The notes under the pieces are model-generated. The model searched no databases. It worked only from the letters and a program-made list of their open reading frames with translations, and was not told the origin of the DNA. The translations under genes were made by a program, and so were the position numbers. DNA of 64,000 nt. Origin: CAMQRS01 sp964370645 (lineage in GTDB: Bacteria; Bacillota_I; Bacilli_A; Erysipelotrichales; Erysipelotrichaceae). The stretch covers positions 1-64,000 of the forward strand of contig CAYJJS010000002.1 of the NCBI GenBank assembly GCA_964370645.1, in the 5' to 3' direction. Position 1 is the first letter of the stretch. Every line of letters begins with the position of its first letter. This document shows, piece after piece, positions 52,647 through 61,049 of this stretch.

Positions 52647-53681
52647 ATGAAAATTAATCAAGAAATATTAGTAAACATGACAAAAGAATTCATTAACGTG
52701 CCTAGTCCGGTATCGTATTATGATGAAATTTTTCCATTATTAGAAAAGAAAATGGAAGCTTATGGACAACAAGTTTGGTATGATCGTAAAAGAACTGCAT
52801 ACATAACACTAGAAGGGGAAGATACTTCAAAGACAGTGATGGTAGGAGCGCATTTAGATACCCTAGGACTGATGGTTCGTAGTATTAATGCAGATGGTAC
52901 ACTAGCGCTAAGAAACCTTGGAGGAGTAAACTATGTAAACCTAGAGGGTGAATCAGTAACAGTACACACACGTGATGGTAAAAAAATATCAGGAATTATG
53001 ATTTGTAAATCACACTCCGTACATGTATTTGATGACGCTAGAAGTTTAGAGAGAGATGAACACAGTATGTTTGTGAAACTTGATGCGTTTGTATCAAATG
53101 AAGCAGATGTATTAGCTTTAGGAATTGACCATGGAGATATCGTTTCTATCGATCCACGTTTTGAATATACAGATACAGGATTTATCAAAGCCAGATATAT
53201 TGATGATAAAGCTGCGGTAGCTTGTGTATTCGCAATGTTAGATTACTTTAAGGAAAACAATTTAAAGCCTAAATACACAACATACTTTGCTTTCCCAATG
53301 TATGAAGAAATTGGTCATGGGGGTGCATGGGTACCTAGTGAAGTAGAAGAATATGTTGCCTTAGATATAGGGTTAATCGGTCCAGATTACCATGGAAGTG
53401 AAGATAAAGTGAGTATTTGTGCCAAAGATGCTTTTTCTCCATATGATCGTGGATTAACGACTAGAATTATTGAGCAAGCTAAAAAAGTAAATGCCAATTA
53501 CTGTATTGATGTATTCTATCGTTATGGTACAGATGCAAATGCTGCAATACGTGGTGGAAACAATGTATATGCTGCTGCCTTTGGTATGGGGTGTTTAAGT
53601 TCACATGGACGTGAGCGTTGTCACATTAATTCATTAGTAGAAACAACAAAATTATTAATCGCATACGTATTAGATATGTAG
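52647..53681 (+). CDS. M42 family aminopeptidase
   Basis: 344 residues. VGAHLDTLGLMVRSI (about 71), ARYIDDKAAVACVF (about 181), FPMYEEIGHGGAWVP (about 216), ALDIGLIGPDYHGSEDKV, YRYGTDANAAIRGG and SSHGRERCHI. Full-length M42 metallo-aminopeptidase, paralogue of 47522-48541. GAGGGGGAAA ribosome site. Stands alone after the pfl operon and ends at a strong terminator. Confidence 0.93.
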   Translation: MKINQEILVNMTKEFINVPSPVSYYDEIFPLLEKKMEAYGQQVWYDRKRTAYITLEGEDTSKTVMVGAHLDTLGLMVRSINADGTLALRNLGGVNYVNLEGESVTVHTRDGKKISGIMICKSHSVHVFDDARSLERDEHSMFVKLDAFVSNEADVLALGIDHGDIVSIDPRFEYTDTGFIKARYIDDKAAVACVFAMLDYFKENNLKPKYTTYFAFPMYEEIGHGGAWVPSEVEEYVALDIGLIGPDYHGSEDKVSICAKDAFSPYDRGLTTRIIEQAKKVNANYCIDVFYRYGTDANAAIRGGNNVYAAAFGMGCLSSHGRERCHINSLVETTKLLIAYVLDM

Positions 53682-53689
53682 GATAATAG

Positions 53690-53718
53690 GGTAAAAACAT
53701 TATGTTTTTACCTTTTTT
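53690..53718 (+). terminator. Intrinsic terminator
   Basis: GGTAAAAACA/TGTTTTTACC 10-bp stem, TTA loop, T6. Confidence 0.9.
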
Positions 53719-53768
53719 ATATTGTATTATGTATTTTATTATGTTAAGATTATATGGCATTCATAAAT

Positions 53769-53842
53769 AGGGGCGTAGTACAATGGTAGTATAACGGTCT
53801 CCAAAACCGCTGATACGGGTTCAATTCCTGTCGCCCCTGCCA
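53769..53842 (+). tRNA. tRNA-Trp(CCA)
   Basis: 74 nt including encoded CCA. Acceptor AGGGGCG/CGCCCCT, anticodon CCA at 53801-53803 in loop CTCCAAA, T-arm GGGTTCAATTCCTG. The region to its right is accessory, consistent with a tRNA-adjacent integration hotspot, though no integrase or att repeat was found. Confidence 0.97.
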
Positions 53843-53853
53843 TGAAGCAAAGT

Positions 53854-53881
53854 AACTAACTAGTAATAGTTAGTTTTTTTT
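53854..53881 (+). terminator. Intrinsic terminator after tRNA-Trp
   Basis: AACTAACTA/TAGTTAGTT 9-bp stem, GTAA loop, T8. Confidence 0.9.
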
Positions 53882-53941
53882 ATATAAGTCCAGTGAATAT
53901 AAAGGCATTATCTTTTTAACAGAAAAATTCATAATAGCATT

Positions 53942-54115
53942 TTATTCAAAATAAAAATCCTCTACTGACAGACTGTTCATAAAGGATTTAATATTATGTG
54001 TTCCCACTATTTTTGTTATACATACTATACTTGAATGTATTCTATTAAGTAATCATTCTTGTGTGCCTTTTGTTAATTGGAAAACAAGCAGTTTATCTGT
54101 TGGGTAGTAATTCAT
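53942..54115 (-). pseudogene. Gene remnant, minus strand
   Basis: A 58-codon frame with one internal TGA (after TKGTQE) whose translation reads like protein on both sides: YYPTDKLLVFQLTKGTQE then LLNRIHSSIVCITKIVGTH and a C-terminal SVEDFYFE before TAA. No ribosome site. Interpreted as the decayed 3-prime end of a gene of unknown family. Confidence 0.4.
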
Positions 54116-54248
54116 CGTTATAAAATAAACGAATGCATTCTCCCACTAACAAACAAAGAGCATGGCTTACTTTGGTTCACATAATTAAACTACAGAGTTT
54201 TTATTAGTATTTAATTCGAATCGAACAGTAAGATGTTTTATGCATTAT

Positions 54249-54500
54249 TCAGCATGCTGTTTCTTTGTCCATAATGCTGAGATATCGTTTCTTTTGCAAT
54301 AGGCAGTAGCTTGCAAATAGCATACCAAAATAGTATACTATTATTATGTAGATACCTGCTAAGTTATACAGAGGTATTTAAATTCTATCATTTCTTGTTT
54401 TATATTTTAAATCCTACTCCAAATTAATACTTGGTTACATGAATCCTTTGTATTTGTCAATAATATATTCTGATTTCCCGCTTTACTTCAATAACGAATA
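54249..54500 (-). pseudogene. Remnant of a membrane protein gene, minus strand
   Basis: One frame with about four in-frame stops still reads as a membrane protein C-terminus: EYIIDKYKGFM, DLKYKTRNDRI, IPLYNLAGIYIIIVYYFGML and YCLLQKKRYLSIMDKETA, ending TGA at 54249-54251. The hydrophobic helix followed by basic residues suggests a transporter permease or similar. Divergent from the intact permease operon at 54532. The remaining bases of 53882-54531 show nothing else. Confidence 0.45.
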
Positions 54501-54531
54501 GAACACCGATCCATGAAGGAGGAACTATGAA

Positions 54532-55998
54532 ATGAACAATATTAAAAGAGCTTTCATTTATATTACACGAAGAAAAATTAATGCTATAGTTATATTTTTA
54601 TCTGTTTTCACATTAGCAAATGTGTTATTAATCACGTTAACGGTAAATAATTCAATAATGAGCACAGAAGAAGTAGTTTTGAGCCAATTTCCACCAATAA
54701 TAGAAATCAATTATAATTATGATACTTATGAAAATACTGAAACTTCGCAAAAATTGACTTTAGATAAGGTAGAAACCTTATATAATAAGTCAAAAAATAT
54801 CGTAAAAAGCTATGATTATGCATTAGTCAAAAGTCTTGAGAGAACAGAGGATATCACAAAGTCATACATTAGTGATGAAATGATGGTCGGGGATGATTTT
54901 ATACAGTACCTCTCAATATATGGTACGCAGTTACCATTCACAAGTTTAGTAGCAAAAGGAGATGCAACACTAATTGATGGAAAAGGATTTAATGAAGAAG
55001 ATCTACTGAATGGAAATCCTGTTGCAATTGTATCAAAGCAATTCGCTGAAGCTAATGGATTAGATGTTGGAACCTTTTTCACACTTGAAAATAATGAATA
55101 TGCACAAGAAGATATTAGTGAAAATACCTATATAGATGGAGATATGATCTATTCAGAAGAAATAGAATTAGAAGTAGTTGGTATCATTGAAATTGGAAAA
55201 GTAGAAGATTTTTTAGAAGAACAATCGATAAAAGAAAGTAATGATTATGATTTAATGAATGAGATTCAAGGGTTAGCTGATAGAATATATACACCGAATA
55301 AATTTCTTGAGCCGATTATTAGAGAAAGCTATGCTCGCTCTTATGAACTAGCGAGTGCAGATGAAAAAGAATTCCTTCATGATCAATTTTCTTATATTAT
55401 TCCTGAATTTATTTTAAAAGATATGGAATATTTAGATGAATTCACTACATATGCACAAGAGGTTTATAATGAAAATGATTTCTCTATTAACAGCATTGTG
55501 AGTGAATATGAGAGAATAGCTCAACCATTAAATTCTATGTCAAATTTATTGACGTTCGTTTTTAAAATAACTGTTATTTCAAGTATATCAATCATTACTT
55601 TAATTTTAGTTATATTCATGTATTTTAGAAAAAAAGAAATGGGGATTTTACTTGCGTTGGGTGAAAAACACAATAAAATATTTGTGCAATTGATGCTTGA
55701 AACCCTAGTTGTTGCACTTGCAGCGACTACGCTTGCTGTATTCACATCGATGATTTTCTCTACTATGCTAATGGATAATACAATTGATTCATTATTGAAT
55801 TTTGATTATGGAAATGATATCTATTATGGATTAGGTTTTGGAATAGAACCAGAGACAATAGCTAGTCAATATCAAGTTAGCTTCGATGTTGATACTATCG
55901 TCATATTCTATATTACTATAATAGCAACTGTTGTAATTTCACAATTAATAACTATGTTATATTTAGTTCGTTTAAATCCAAAAAAAATACTAATGTAG
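54532..55998 (+). CDS. FtsX/MacB-like ABC transporter permease
   Basis: 488 residues: one N-terminal membrane helix (about 17-38), a large extracellular domain (about 40-340, MacB_PCD-like, with VAIVSKQFAEANGLDVGTFF), then three helices (about 345-367, 385-410, 452-480) with the FtsX cytosolic motif YFRKKEMGILLALGEKHNKI. This four-helix layout is the mechanotransmission type of ABC permease rather than an importer. ATG with GGAGGA; an ATG 6 nt earlier is immediately closed. Operon with the ATPase (11 nt) and a PASTA protein. Confidence 0.85.
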   Translation: MNNIKRAFIYITRRKINAIVIFLSVFTLANVLLITLTVNNSIMSTEEVVLSQFPPIIEINYNYDTYENTETSQKLTLDKVETLYNKSKNIVKSYDYALVKSLERTEDITKSYISDEMMVGDDFIQYLSIYGTQLPFTSLVAKGDATLIDGKGFNEEDLLNGNPVAIVSKQFAEANGLDVGTFFTLENNEYAQEDISENTYIDGDMIYSEEIELEVVGIIEIGKVEDFLEEQSIKESNDYDLMNEIQGLADRIYTPNKFLEPIIRESYARSYELASADEKEFLHDQFSYIIPEFILKDMEYLDEFTTYAQEVYNENDFSINSIVSEYERIAQPLNSMSNLLTFVFKITVISSISIITLILVIFMYFRKKEMGILLALGEKHNKIFVQLMLETLVVALAATTLAVFTSMIFSTMLMDNTIDSLLNFDYGNDIYYGLGFGIEPETIASQYQVSFDVDTIVIFYITIIATVVISQLITMLYLVRLNPKKILM

Positions 55999-56009
55999 GG
56001 GGAACGCTT

Positions 56010-56669
56010 ATGGCTTTATTAAAAATAAAAAATTTAGAGTACTATTACCAAGATGGGGATGCAAAAAGGTATATATTTAAGAACCTAAATTATGAATTTG
56101 AAAAAGGTATGATGTATGCAATTCTTGGAGAATCTGGCTCAGGAAAAACAACACTTCTATCTATTTTGAGCGGTATGGATAAACAAACAAGTGGTAGTGT
56201 TGAATACAATAATCAGCCTATAGAAAAGATTGGTCTAAATACATTTCGCCGCAATTATGTAGGTATGGTATTTCAATCATATAACCTAATAACATATATG
56301 ACGCCATATGAAAACCTGTTAACCGCTATGACCATCACAAATAATAAAATTGATAATAAAAAGGAAGTCGCTTATAACTTGCTGGATTTTTTAGGTATTA
56401 CAAAATCTAAGGCGGATCGTAAGGTTACAATGTTATCCGGTGGAGAACAACAACGTGTTGCAATCGCAAGAGCGCTTGCAACGAATGTTGATTTAATTCT
56501 AGCTGATGAGCCGACAGGGAATTTGGATTCACAAACAGAAGGGGCGATTGTTAACACTTTTAAAGTGTTAGCAAATGAACATGATAAGTGTGTAATTGTT
56601 GTAACGCATTCTAAAAATATTGCGGATAAAGCAGATGTAGTCATTAACTTATCAAGTGGTGAACTTTAA
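56010..56669 (+). CDS. ABC transporter ATPase (MacB/LolD type)
   Basis: 219 residues. Walker A GESGSGKTT (about 37-45), Q-loop VFQSYNLITYMTPYENLL, signature MLSGGEQQRVAIARAL, Walker B LILADEPTGNLDSQT, H-switch VVTHS. Powers the preceding FtsX-like permease. GTG/ATG context: GGGGGAACGCTT then ATG. Its stop overlaps the start of the PASTA gene by one nucleotide (TAATG). Confidence 0.93.
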   Translation: MALLKIKNLEYYYQDGDAKRYIFKNLNYEFEKGMMYAILGESGSGKTTLLSILSGMDKQTSGSVEYNNQPIEKIGLNTFRRNYVGMVFQSYNLITYMTPYENLLTAMTITNNKIDNKKEVAYNLLDFLGITKSKADRKVTMLSGGEQQRVAIARALATNVDLILADEPTGNLDSQTEGAIVNTFKVLANEHDKCVIVVTHSKNIADKADVVINLSSGEL

Positions 56670-57979
56670 TGGGTGATTTTTTAAAGAAATTTTCTAATGA
56701 AAACTATGATAATATGAACAAATTAAATTATTCAGAAGAAAATGCAGAAGATGGTTCTTCTTTGGATTCACAGGAAATGAACATCGCAAGTACGCCACAC
56801 GAAATCGCAAATCCGCGCAATGAGGTATTTATAAAGGATATTGAAAAAATCAAAAAGAGGAGACAAGTTATTATTATTTCTTGTACATGCATTATTCTTC
56901 TGATTGTCGCATCCATGTTTGGGTATTATAAATTGAATCAAATTAGTGTGCCAAACTTCCTTGTTAATAAGTCATTGGAAGAGGTTCAAATTTGGGCTGC
57001 TAAAAACGATGTTGAAATAGGTTATACATTAGAATACAACAATGAAATCGATGAGGGAAATATAGTGGAACAATCCGTTGAGGAGGGTGTAGAAATACAG
57101 AAAGGTTCATTTGTTGAATTTATTGTATCGAATGGAGCTGATCCAGAGGAGCATATTATTATCCCAGACTTTATGGGAATGACGCTTATAGAAATTGAAA
57201 GTTGGAAAGAAGAGAATAAGGCAGTAAATGTCTCGATTAATTATGAATATAGTGATGAAATTATGAAATCTAATACGATTCGTTTTGAATTTAAAACAGA
57301 AGGAATTGATGCAAATAATTATCGTAGAAAAGATAAAATAAATATTATCGTTTCGAAAGGGGAGGAAACTTTTGAAAAAAATATCACAGTTCCAGATTTT
57401 AGTAATAAAACAAGAAACGAAGTGGATATATGGGCAGAAGAAAATGGAATACAAATTGAGTATATAGAAGTGGCTAGCGAAGAGGTAGAAGAAAATCATA
57501 TCATTTCACAAGATGTTTTAGCAGAATCTAAAGTTGCAAAAAACGATGTAATTAAAATTACTATATCGAGAGGAAGGGTTATTCATGTTCCTGACTTTAG
57601 TAGTTTAAATGAAACACAAAGCCAAATAATAGCAGCAGAGAAAAATGTTATTATAAATATTATGTATTACTATAGCAACGAGGTGAATGCAACGCAAATG
57701 CTGTCACAATCATTACCTGCAGGGGCAGAGGTTAAAAATGAAACAATAGTACTAACATATTCGTTGGGAAAACCGTATATCGATAATTTTGATGGAAACA
57801 GTGTATATAGCATGGTTGAAGCAATTCATGAAATGAATTCGAAAGGAGCAAGATTGACATACGAAATTAAAGATATTGATAGTTCTGAAAAAAAAGGAAT
57901 AATTATAAACTCTAATTACAAAGGATGTTTTGTAGATCTTGGTAGCCACATTATAATCGAATCATCAAGTGGTAATTAA
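56669..57979 (+). CDS. Membrane-anchored PASTA-repeat protein without kinase
   Basis: 436 residues: cytosolic acidic/Asn-rich N-terminus (1-63), a membrane helix after IKKRRQ (about 67-86), then extracellular PASTA repeats starting VPNF (94), IPDF (165), VPDF (241) and VPDF (307), and a fifth degenerate unit from about 371. Each unit has a conserved Trp or hydrophobic (EEVQIWAAKN, EIESWKEEN, EVDIWAEEN). PASTA domains usually sit on Ser/Thr kinases or PBPs and sense muropeptides. Here there is no enzyme domain, and the gene is coupled to an ABC permease/ATPase. Likely a wall-sensing or docking subunit of that complex (inference). Confidence 0.85.
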   Translation: MGDFLKKFSNENYDNMNKLNYSEENAEDGSSLDSQEMNIASTPHEIANPRNEVFIKDIEKIKKRRQVIIISCTCIILLIVASMFGYYKLNQISVPNFLVNKSLEEVQIWAAKNDVEIGYTLEYNNEIDEGNIVEQSVEEGVEIQKGSFVEFIVSNGADPEEHIIIPDFMGMTLIEIESWKEENKAVNVSINYEYSDEIMKSNTIRFEFKTEGIDANNYRRKDKINIIVSKGEETFEKNITVPDFSNKTRNEVDIWAEENGIQIEYIEVASEEVEENHIISQDVLAESKVAKNDVIKITISRGRVIHVPDFSSLNETQSQIIAAEKNVIINIMYYYSNEVNATQMLSQSLPAGAEVKNETIVLTYSLGKPYIDNFDGNSVYSMVEAIHEMNSKGARLTYEIKDIDSSEKKGIIINSNYKGCFVDLGSHIIIESSSGN

Positions 57980-58122
57980 AACTTACAACTTTGCTTTAAT
58001 ATTTTGCAAACAGGTATTTGTTTGTATAGAGCGCTATTATTGAGTGGGATTGTGGCTAAAAAATACGCATGTATTTCATAATAATAACATATTGAAATAA
58101 TCGATAAAGCAGATAGTATGAT

Positions 58123-58155
58123 AATTCGCCAGTAAATACCTTTTACTGGCGAATT
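58123..58155. terminator. Long perfect hairpin between convergent genes
   Basis: AATTCGCCAGTAAA/TTTACTGGCGAATT, 14-bp perfect stem with 5-nt loop. Little T run, but its place 145 nt after the PASTA gene suggests the end of that transcript. The bases 57980-58122 hold no gene. Confidence 0.6.
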
Positions 58156-58160
58156 ACTAT

Positions 58161-58185
58161 ATAAAAAAACTGCACTAAGCAGTTT
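58161..58185 (-). terminator. Intrinsic terminator of phospholipase gene
   Basis: AAACTGC/GCAGTTT stem with TTAGT loop region and T6 on the minus strand; includes the gene's TAG stop. Confidence 0.85.
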
Positions 58186-58690
58186 TGAAATTAAATACAG
58201 GTATTAGATGTGTTAAGATACTTTCCACAACTTCCAAGGAATATTGTAAATCACGTAGTATATGACTTGGTTGTGCATCATAAAGTTCTTTGGTTTCAAT
58301 GATGTATTGCATTAGATCTTGTTTGATTTCTACCAAATCTAAATTTGGATTAAAATCTTCACGAATTAATTTATGCAATTCAATCTCATATTTTATATGG
58401 TTTTTACCATGAGAAATATCTAAGTTATAGTTGTGAGCATAACAGAAATAATCACATATATAATGTAATAATATACCTAATAAATAAGATCTCTTGAAAT
58501 CACTTTTAGCATTTTTGATTGCATCATGATTTTTTTGAATTCGGTACAATAAATTTTCATTTCTATGTGGTTGTGTGGTTGGGTTTAAATCAGGCATTAA
58601 AGATCCAATCACAACGAATAATTTTTTATGCTTTGGGAAATGTTGTTTACAAAGTCTGTTAGCTACGGTAGCATGCGAATATAAATTCAA
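58175..58690 (-). CDS. Zinc-dependent phospholipase C-like protein
   Basis: 171 residues starting at a TTG (58690) 6 nt after AGAGGTG. The Zn_dep_PLPC family pattern is visible: SHATVANRLCKQHFPKHKK near the start, GSLMPDLNPTTQPHR (metal-binding Asp and His), LLGILLHYICDYFCYAHN (His and Asp ligands) and IKYEIELHKLI. No signal peptide, so probably cytosolic, unlike clostridial alpha-toxins. Small proteins of this family are common in Firmicutes and poorly characterised. Convergent to the PASTA operon. Confidence 0.8.
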   Translation of the reverse strand: MNLYSHATVANRLCKQHFPKHKKLFVVIGSLMPDLNPTTQPHRNENLLYRIQKNHDAIKNAKSDFKRSYLLGILLHYICDYFCYAHNYNLDISHGKNHIKYEIELHKLIREDFNPNLDLVEIKQDLMQYIIETKELYDAQPSHILRDLQYSLEVVESILTHLIPVFNFKTA

Positions 58691-58800
58691 GTAATCACCT
58701 CTTGTCTTAATGAGGCAATTGTACTACTAGAAGATATAAAAAGCAATATAAATTTCATGTTATTTTTCACATACTTCAAAGCGTTTACAAATATTAGAAA

Positions 58801-58826
58801 AAGAAGTGAATAATCACTTCTTTTTT
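58801..58826. terminator. Orphan terminator hairpin
   Basis: AAGAAGTGA/TCACTTCTT, ATAA loop, T5 on the right and A-rich on the left, so usable from both strands. No intact gene ends here; it could serve a minus-strand transcript of the decayed region to its right. Confidence 0.65.
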
Positions 58827-59029
58827 ATGTACTATACTAAAATTAAACTATAAATTCCAAGGTAACATTTTTTAACAAATTTTTATGTTTTACTCTATAT
58901 TCGATAAAGGTTTAGCTTATAATGGCATATATTCATCATTTTAAATATATATTTTTTATCTCCTATAGTTTTCTTTTTTTTGACATTTAATTTTAAATTA
59001 AGATATTTATTTATTTGTTTTGGCGAGAA

Positions 59030-59330
59030 TTACTATAGCATTCATTAAATCCTTCCATGATTACTCCATTTTCATAATTACTAATTCAGAAGTTATTGCT
59101 ATATGAGGAATTTTCATCGCCACGGTTATTGTGATAATTGGTTTTTGTAATCCTTCCACGATCACTCTATTTGATTGTCAATCAAATAGATGTATGCAAT
59201 CTTTCTGTTATTACACCAAACTATCTTTTATTCTTATTGATTACTATAGCTCATACTTTGAATAATTGTATTCCTTGTTTAATAACTACTACTTGGATTA
59301 TGCAATCTTTCCGCGATTTTACTATTTCAT
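59030..59330. repeat. Degenerate short repeats in decayed intergenic DNA
   Basis: Variants of AATCCTTCCATGATTACT recur at about 59048, 59149, 59198 and 59304 (spacings about 101, 49, 106), and TTACTATAGC-TCAT-like words at about 59030 and 59241. On the minus strand pieces read as protein (for example VIVEGLQKPIITITVAMKIP) but are broken by stops. The whole 58827-59365 stretch is AT-rich with no intact gene. Confidence 0.35.
59167..59189. repeat. 23-bp palindrome
   Basis: CTATTTGATTG and CAATCAAATAG, perfect 11-nt arms around a single T. Found within the degenerate repeat region; no flanking gene for it to control. Confidence 0.6.
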
Positions 59331-59365
59331 CCCAGAGAACCTAAAACATCTTGTTTATTTGTGTA

Positions 59366-59509
59366 TCACCATTCATCAATCATTCTATATAATAAGAATT
59401 CTCCCTTTTTTTCTATAGAATCCATCTGCAACTTAGATATCACTTTCTCTTATGTGTGAATATTCAATCATTAATTTTTCAATTAAATGTCGATCCTTAT
59501 CGAGTCCAT
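59366..59509 (-). pseudogene. Frameshifted small gene remnant with intact ribosome site
   Basis: AAGGAGG at 59518-59524 precedes an ATG at 59509 by about 8 nt, but that frame stops after eight codons. In the next frame follows LDKDRHLIEKLMIEYSHIRE, then after a further shift KLQMDSIEKKGEFLLYRMID, ending EW-TGA at 59366. Two one-base indels would restore a protein of about 48 residues. Family not recognised. Confidence 0.45.
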
Positions 59510-59656
59510 TGGTCTGTCCTCCTTGTTTATGGTTTATTTATATCACATTTAATGAAATAAAAAAAGTGATTATACTCAAGTGGAAAGAAAGGTATTAATT
59601 TTGGAATTAAGTCATATTGTGTCATATGATGTATTCTTGTATAATAGGTTTGAGGT

Positions 59657-60274
59657 ATGAAAATGACTAGATATGAAATAAAAAAATTAGCAAAAGAAAA
59701 AATGAATGGAAATCTTTGGATGCTTAATAAAATAAGCTTGCCAATTGTAGGAATCGCTTTACTATTTAATTTAGTAATCGTTTTATCTAACTTAACCTTA
59801 GAGGCAGAATTGCTTGCCAATATTGTTGTGTCCCTTATACTAGCACCACTGAACTATGGAATGTATGTATGTTACTTGAACTTTGTTCATGGTAAAAAGT
59901 TTGGCTATAGAGAGATACTTCAAGAAATGCATCACTTTCCTAAAATTATTGTGTTGACCTTATTACAACAAGCGATCATAACACTATCTACTTTTATGTT
60001 TGTGTTACCTGGGATTATATTTACTATAGTCCTATCCTTATTGCCTTACGTTTATTATTACCAAAAAGAATCCAGTGTAAAAACAATTTTCTTATTGGCA
60101 TTAGATGTGGGATTTAAACACTTTGGAAAGATTGCTATGCTATATTTGAGTTTTATTGGATGGATATTTCTTTGTATATTCTCAGCCGGTGTTGCTATTA
60201 TTTATGTGTTACCATATATGAATACTACTTTAGCGATATTTGCAAGACAAGTCTTGGAAGATAGGGAATCATAA
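59657..60274 (+). CDS. DUF975-family membrane protein
   Basis: 205 residues, about six hydrophobic helices. DUF975 landmarks: YEIKKLAKEKMNGNLWML at the N-terminus, LPGIIFTIVLSLLPYVYY, and the C-terminal FIGWIFLCIFSAGVAIIYVLPYM with following TT. Function unknown; family members are integral membrane proteins. ATG after GAGGT, weak site. Upstream 150 bases contain no other gene. Convergent with the TPM gene across a shared terminator. Confidence 0.8.
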   Translation: MKMTRYEIKKLAKEKMNGNLWMLNKISLPIVGIALLFNLVIVLSNLTLEAELLANIVVSLILAPLNYGMYVCYLNFVHGKKFGYREILQEMHHFPKIIVLTLLQQAIITLSTFMFVLPGIIFTIVLSLLPYVYYYQKESSVKTIFLLALDVGFKHFGKIAMLYLSFIGWIFLCIFSAGVAIIYVLPYMNTTLAIFARQVLEDRES

Positions 60275-60311
60275 AAAAACTGTTTGCATTTATTTGCGAA
60301 CAGTTTTTTTC
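60273..60311. terminator. Bidirectional terminator
   Basis: AAAAAAACTGTTTGC/GCGAACAGTTTTTTT stem with an 8-nt loop, between convergent genes. Confidence 0.9.
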
Positions 60312-60323
60312 ATATATGATTAA

Positions 60324-61049
60324 TTAGAAGCTTCCACCACGGCCACCGCTGCGGCTACCTCCACCTCCACCACTAGATGAACTTCTATTTTGGTGAACAA
60401 TAACACGCGAAGTGGTATGTGTGAATGTATCATTCTTAGTTGTAATATCACTACTTTCTTTTCCTAAGTAGTGGTTTGCATGAGCTACGACCACAGGCTT
60501 TTTACGTGTCTTAGCGACAAATATGATTGTGATTATAAGAGCAACAATCAAAGGTATGATCGCACATAAGATAATTGCGAACAATCTTCTCGAAAACAAT
60601 TGCCCATCCACTTCATAAATGAAGGCACTTCCAGCTTCATGGAAATCATTTTCCATCAAGTAAGGAAGAAATGCATCTTCAATTGCTGCTTCTTTGCTTT
60701 CGCTAAAAATGGAAACAGCTTCATTTTTTGTCAACATATAGTATTCTCGATTTTGTACATCAACAACAAATAAAATACTATTGCTTGGGAATTGATTCTG
60801 ATTGTAAAATGCTTCTGCATAGTTTTGGATACTAGAGTGGTTATAATCCATTATGTTATTTACACTGTGTAAAACAACATGTACTCCATATGTATCCTCG
60901 ATTGCTTTTGCTTTATCTAACTCAGTCTGACTAACATCAAAGATTTCAGCATCATCAAATATATGATTTTGTTCATCTTGGGCTAAGAGTTGTACTGGCA
61001 TAAACAAGCTAACAACCAAAATAATAAAAGGTGCTAATAATTTTTTCAT
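60324..61049 (-). CDS. TPM-domain secreted/membrane protein (YdjH-like)
   Basis: 241 residues: signal peptide (1-23, ending LLAQ), extracytoplasmic TPM domain (about 30-150; IFDDAEIFDVSQTELDKAKA, SILFVVDVQNREYYMLT), a membrane helix (about 157-178) and a Ser/Gly-rich tail (SSSSGGGGGSRSGGRGGSF). TPM proteins (YgcG/YdjH) have an unclear biochemical role; phosphatase activity was proposed for plant relatives. Starts immediately after the zinc-ribbon gene with AGGAGGG inside that gene's end. Fits the YdjGHI set known from Bacillus. Confidence 0.83.
   Translation of the reverse strand: MKKLLAPFIILVVSLFMPVQLLAQDEQNHIFDDAEIFDVSQTELDKAKAIEDTYGVHVVLHSVNNIMDYNHSSIQNYAEAFYNQNQFPSNSILFVVDVQNREYYMLTKNEAVSIFSESKEAAIEDAFLPYLMENDFHEAGSAFIYEVDGQLFSRRLFAIILCAIIPLIVALIITIIFVAKTRKKPVVVAHANHYLGKESSDITTKNDTFTHTTSRVIVHQNRSSSSGGGGGSRSGGRGGSF

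Noticed and set aside
53769..54531. Integrative element attachment site at tRNA-Trp
   Set aside because: No integrase and no repeat of the tRNA 3-prime end was found to the right; only decayed genes suggest past insertion.
59030..59330. CRISPR array
   Set aside because: The repeated words are short, strongly diverged and irregularly spaced; no constant repeat, no cas genes in the window.
59138..59344. 68-codon plus-strand frame rich in hydrophobic residues
   Set aside because: Lies in AT-rich decayed DNA, lacks a ribosome site, spans the degenerate repeats, and the opposite strand reads more like ancestral coding sequence.
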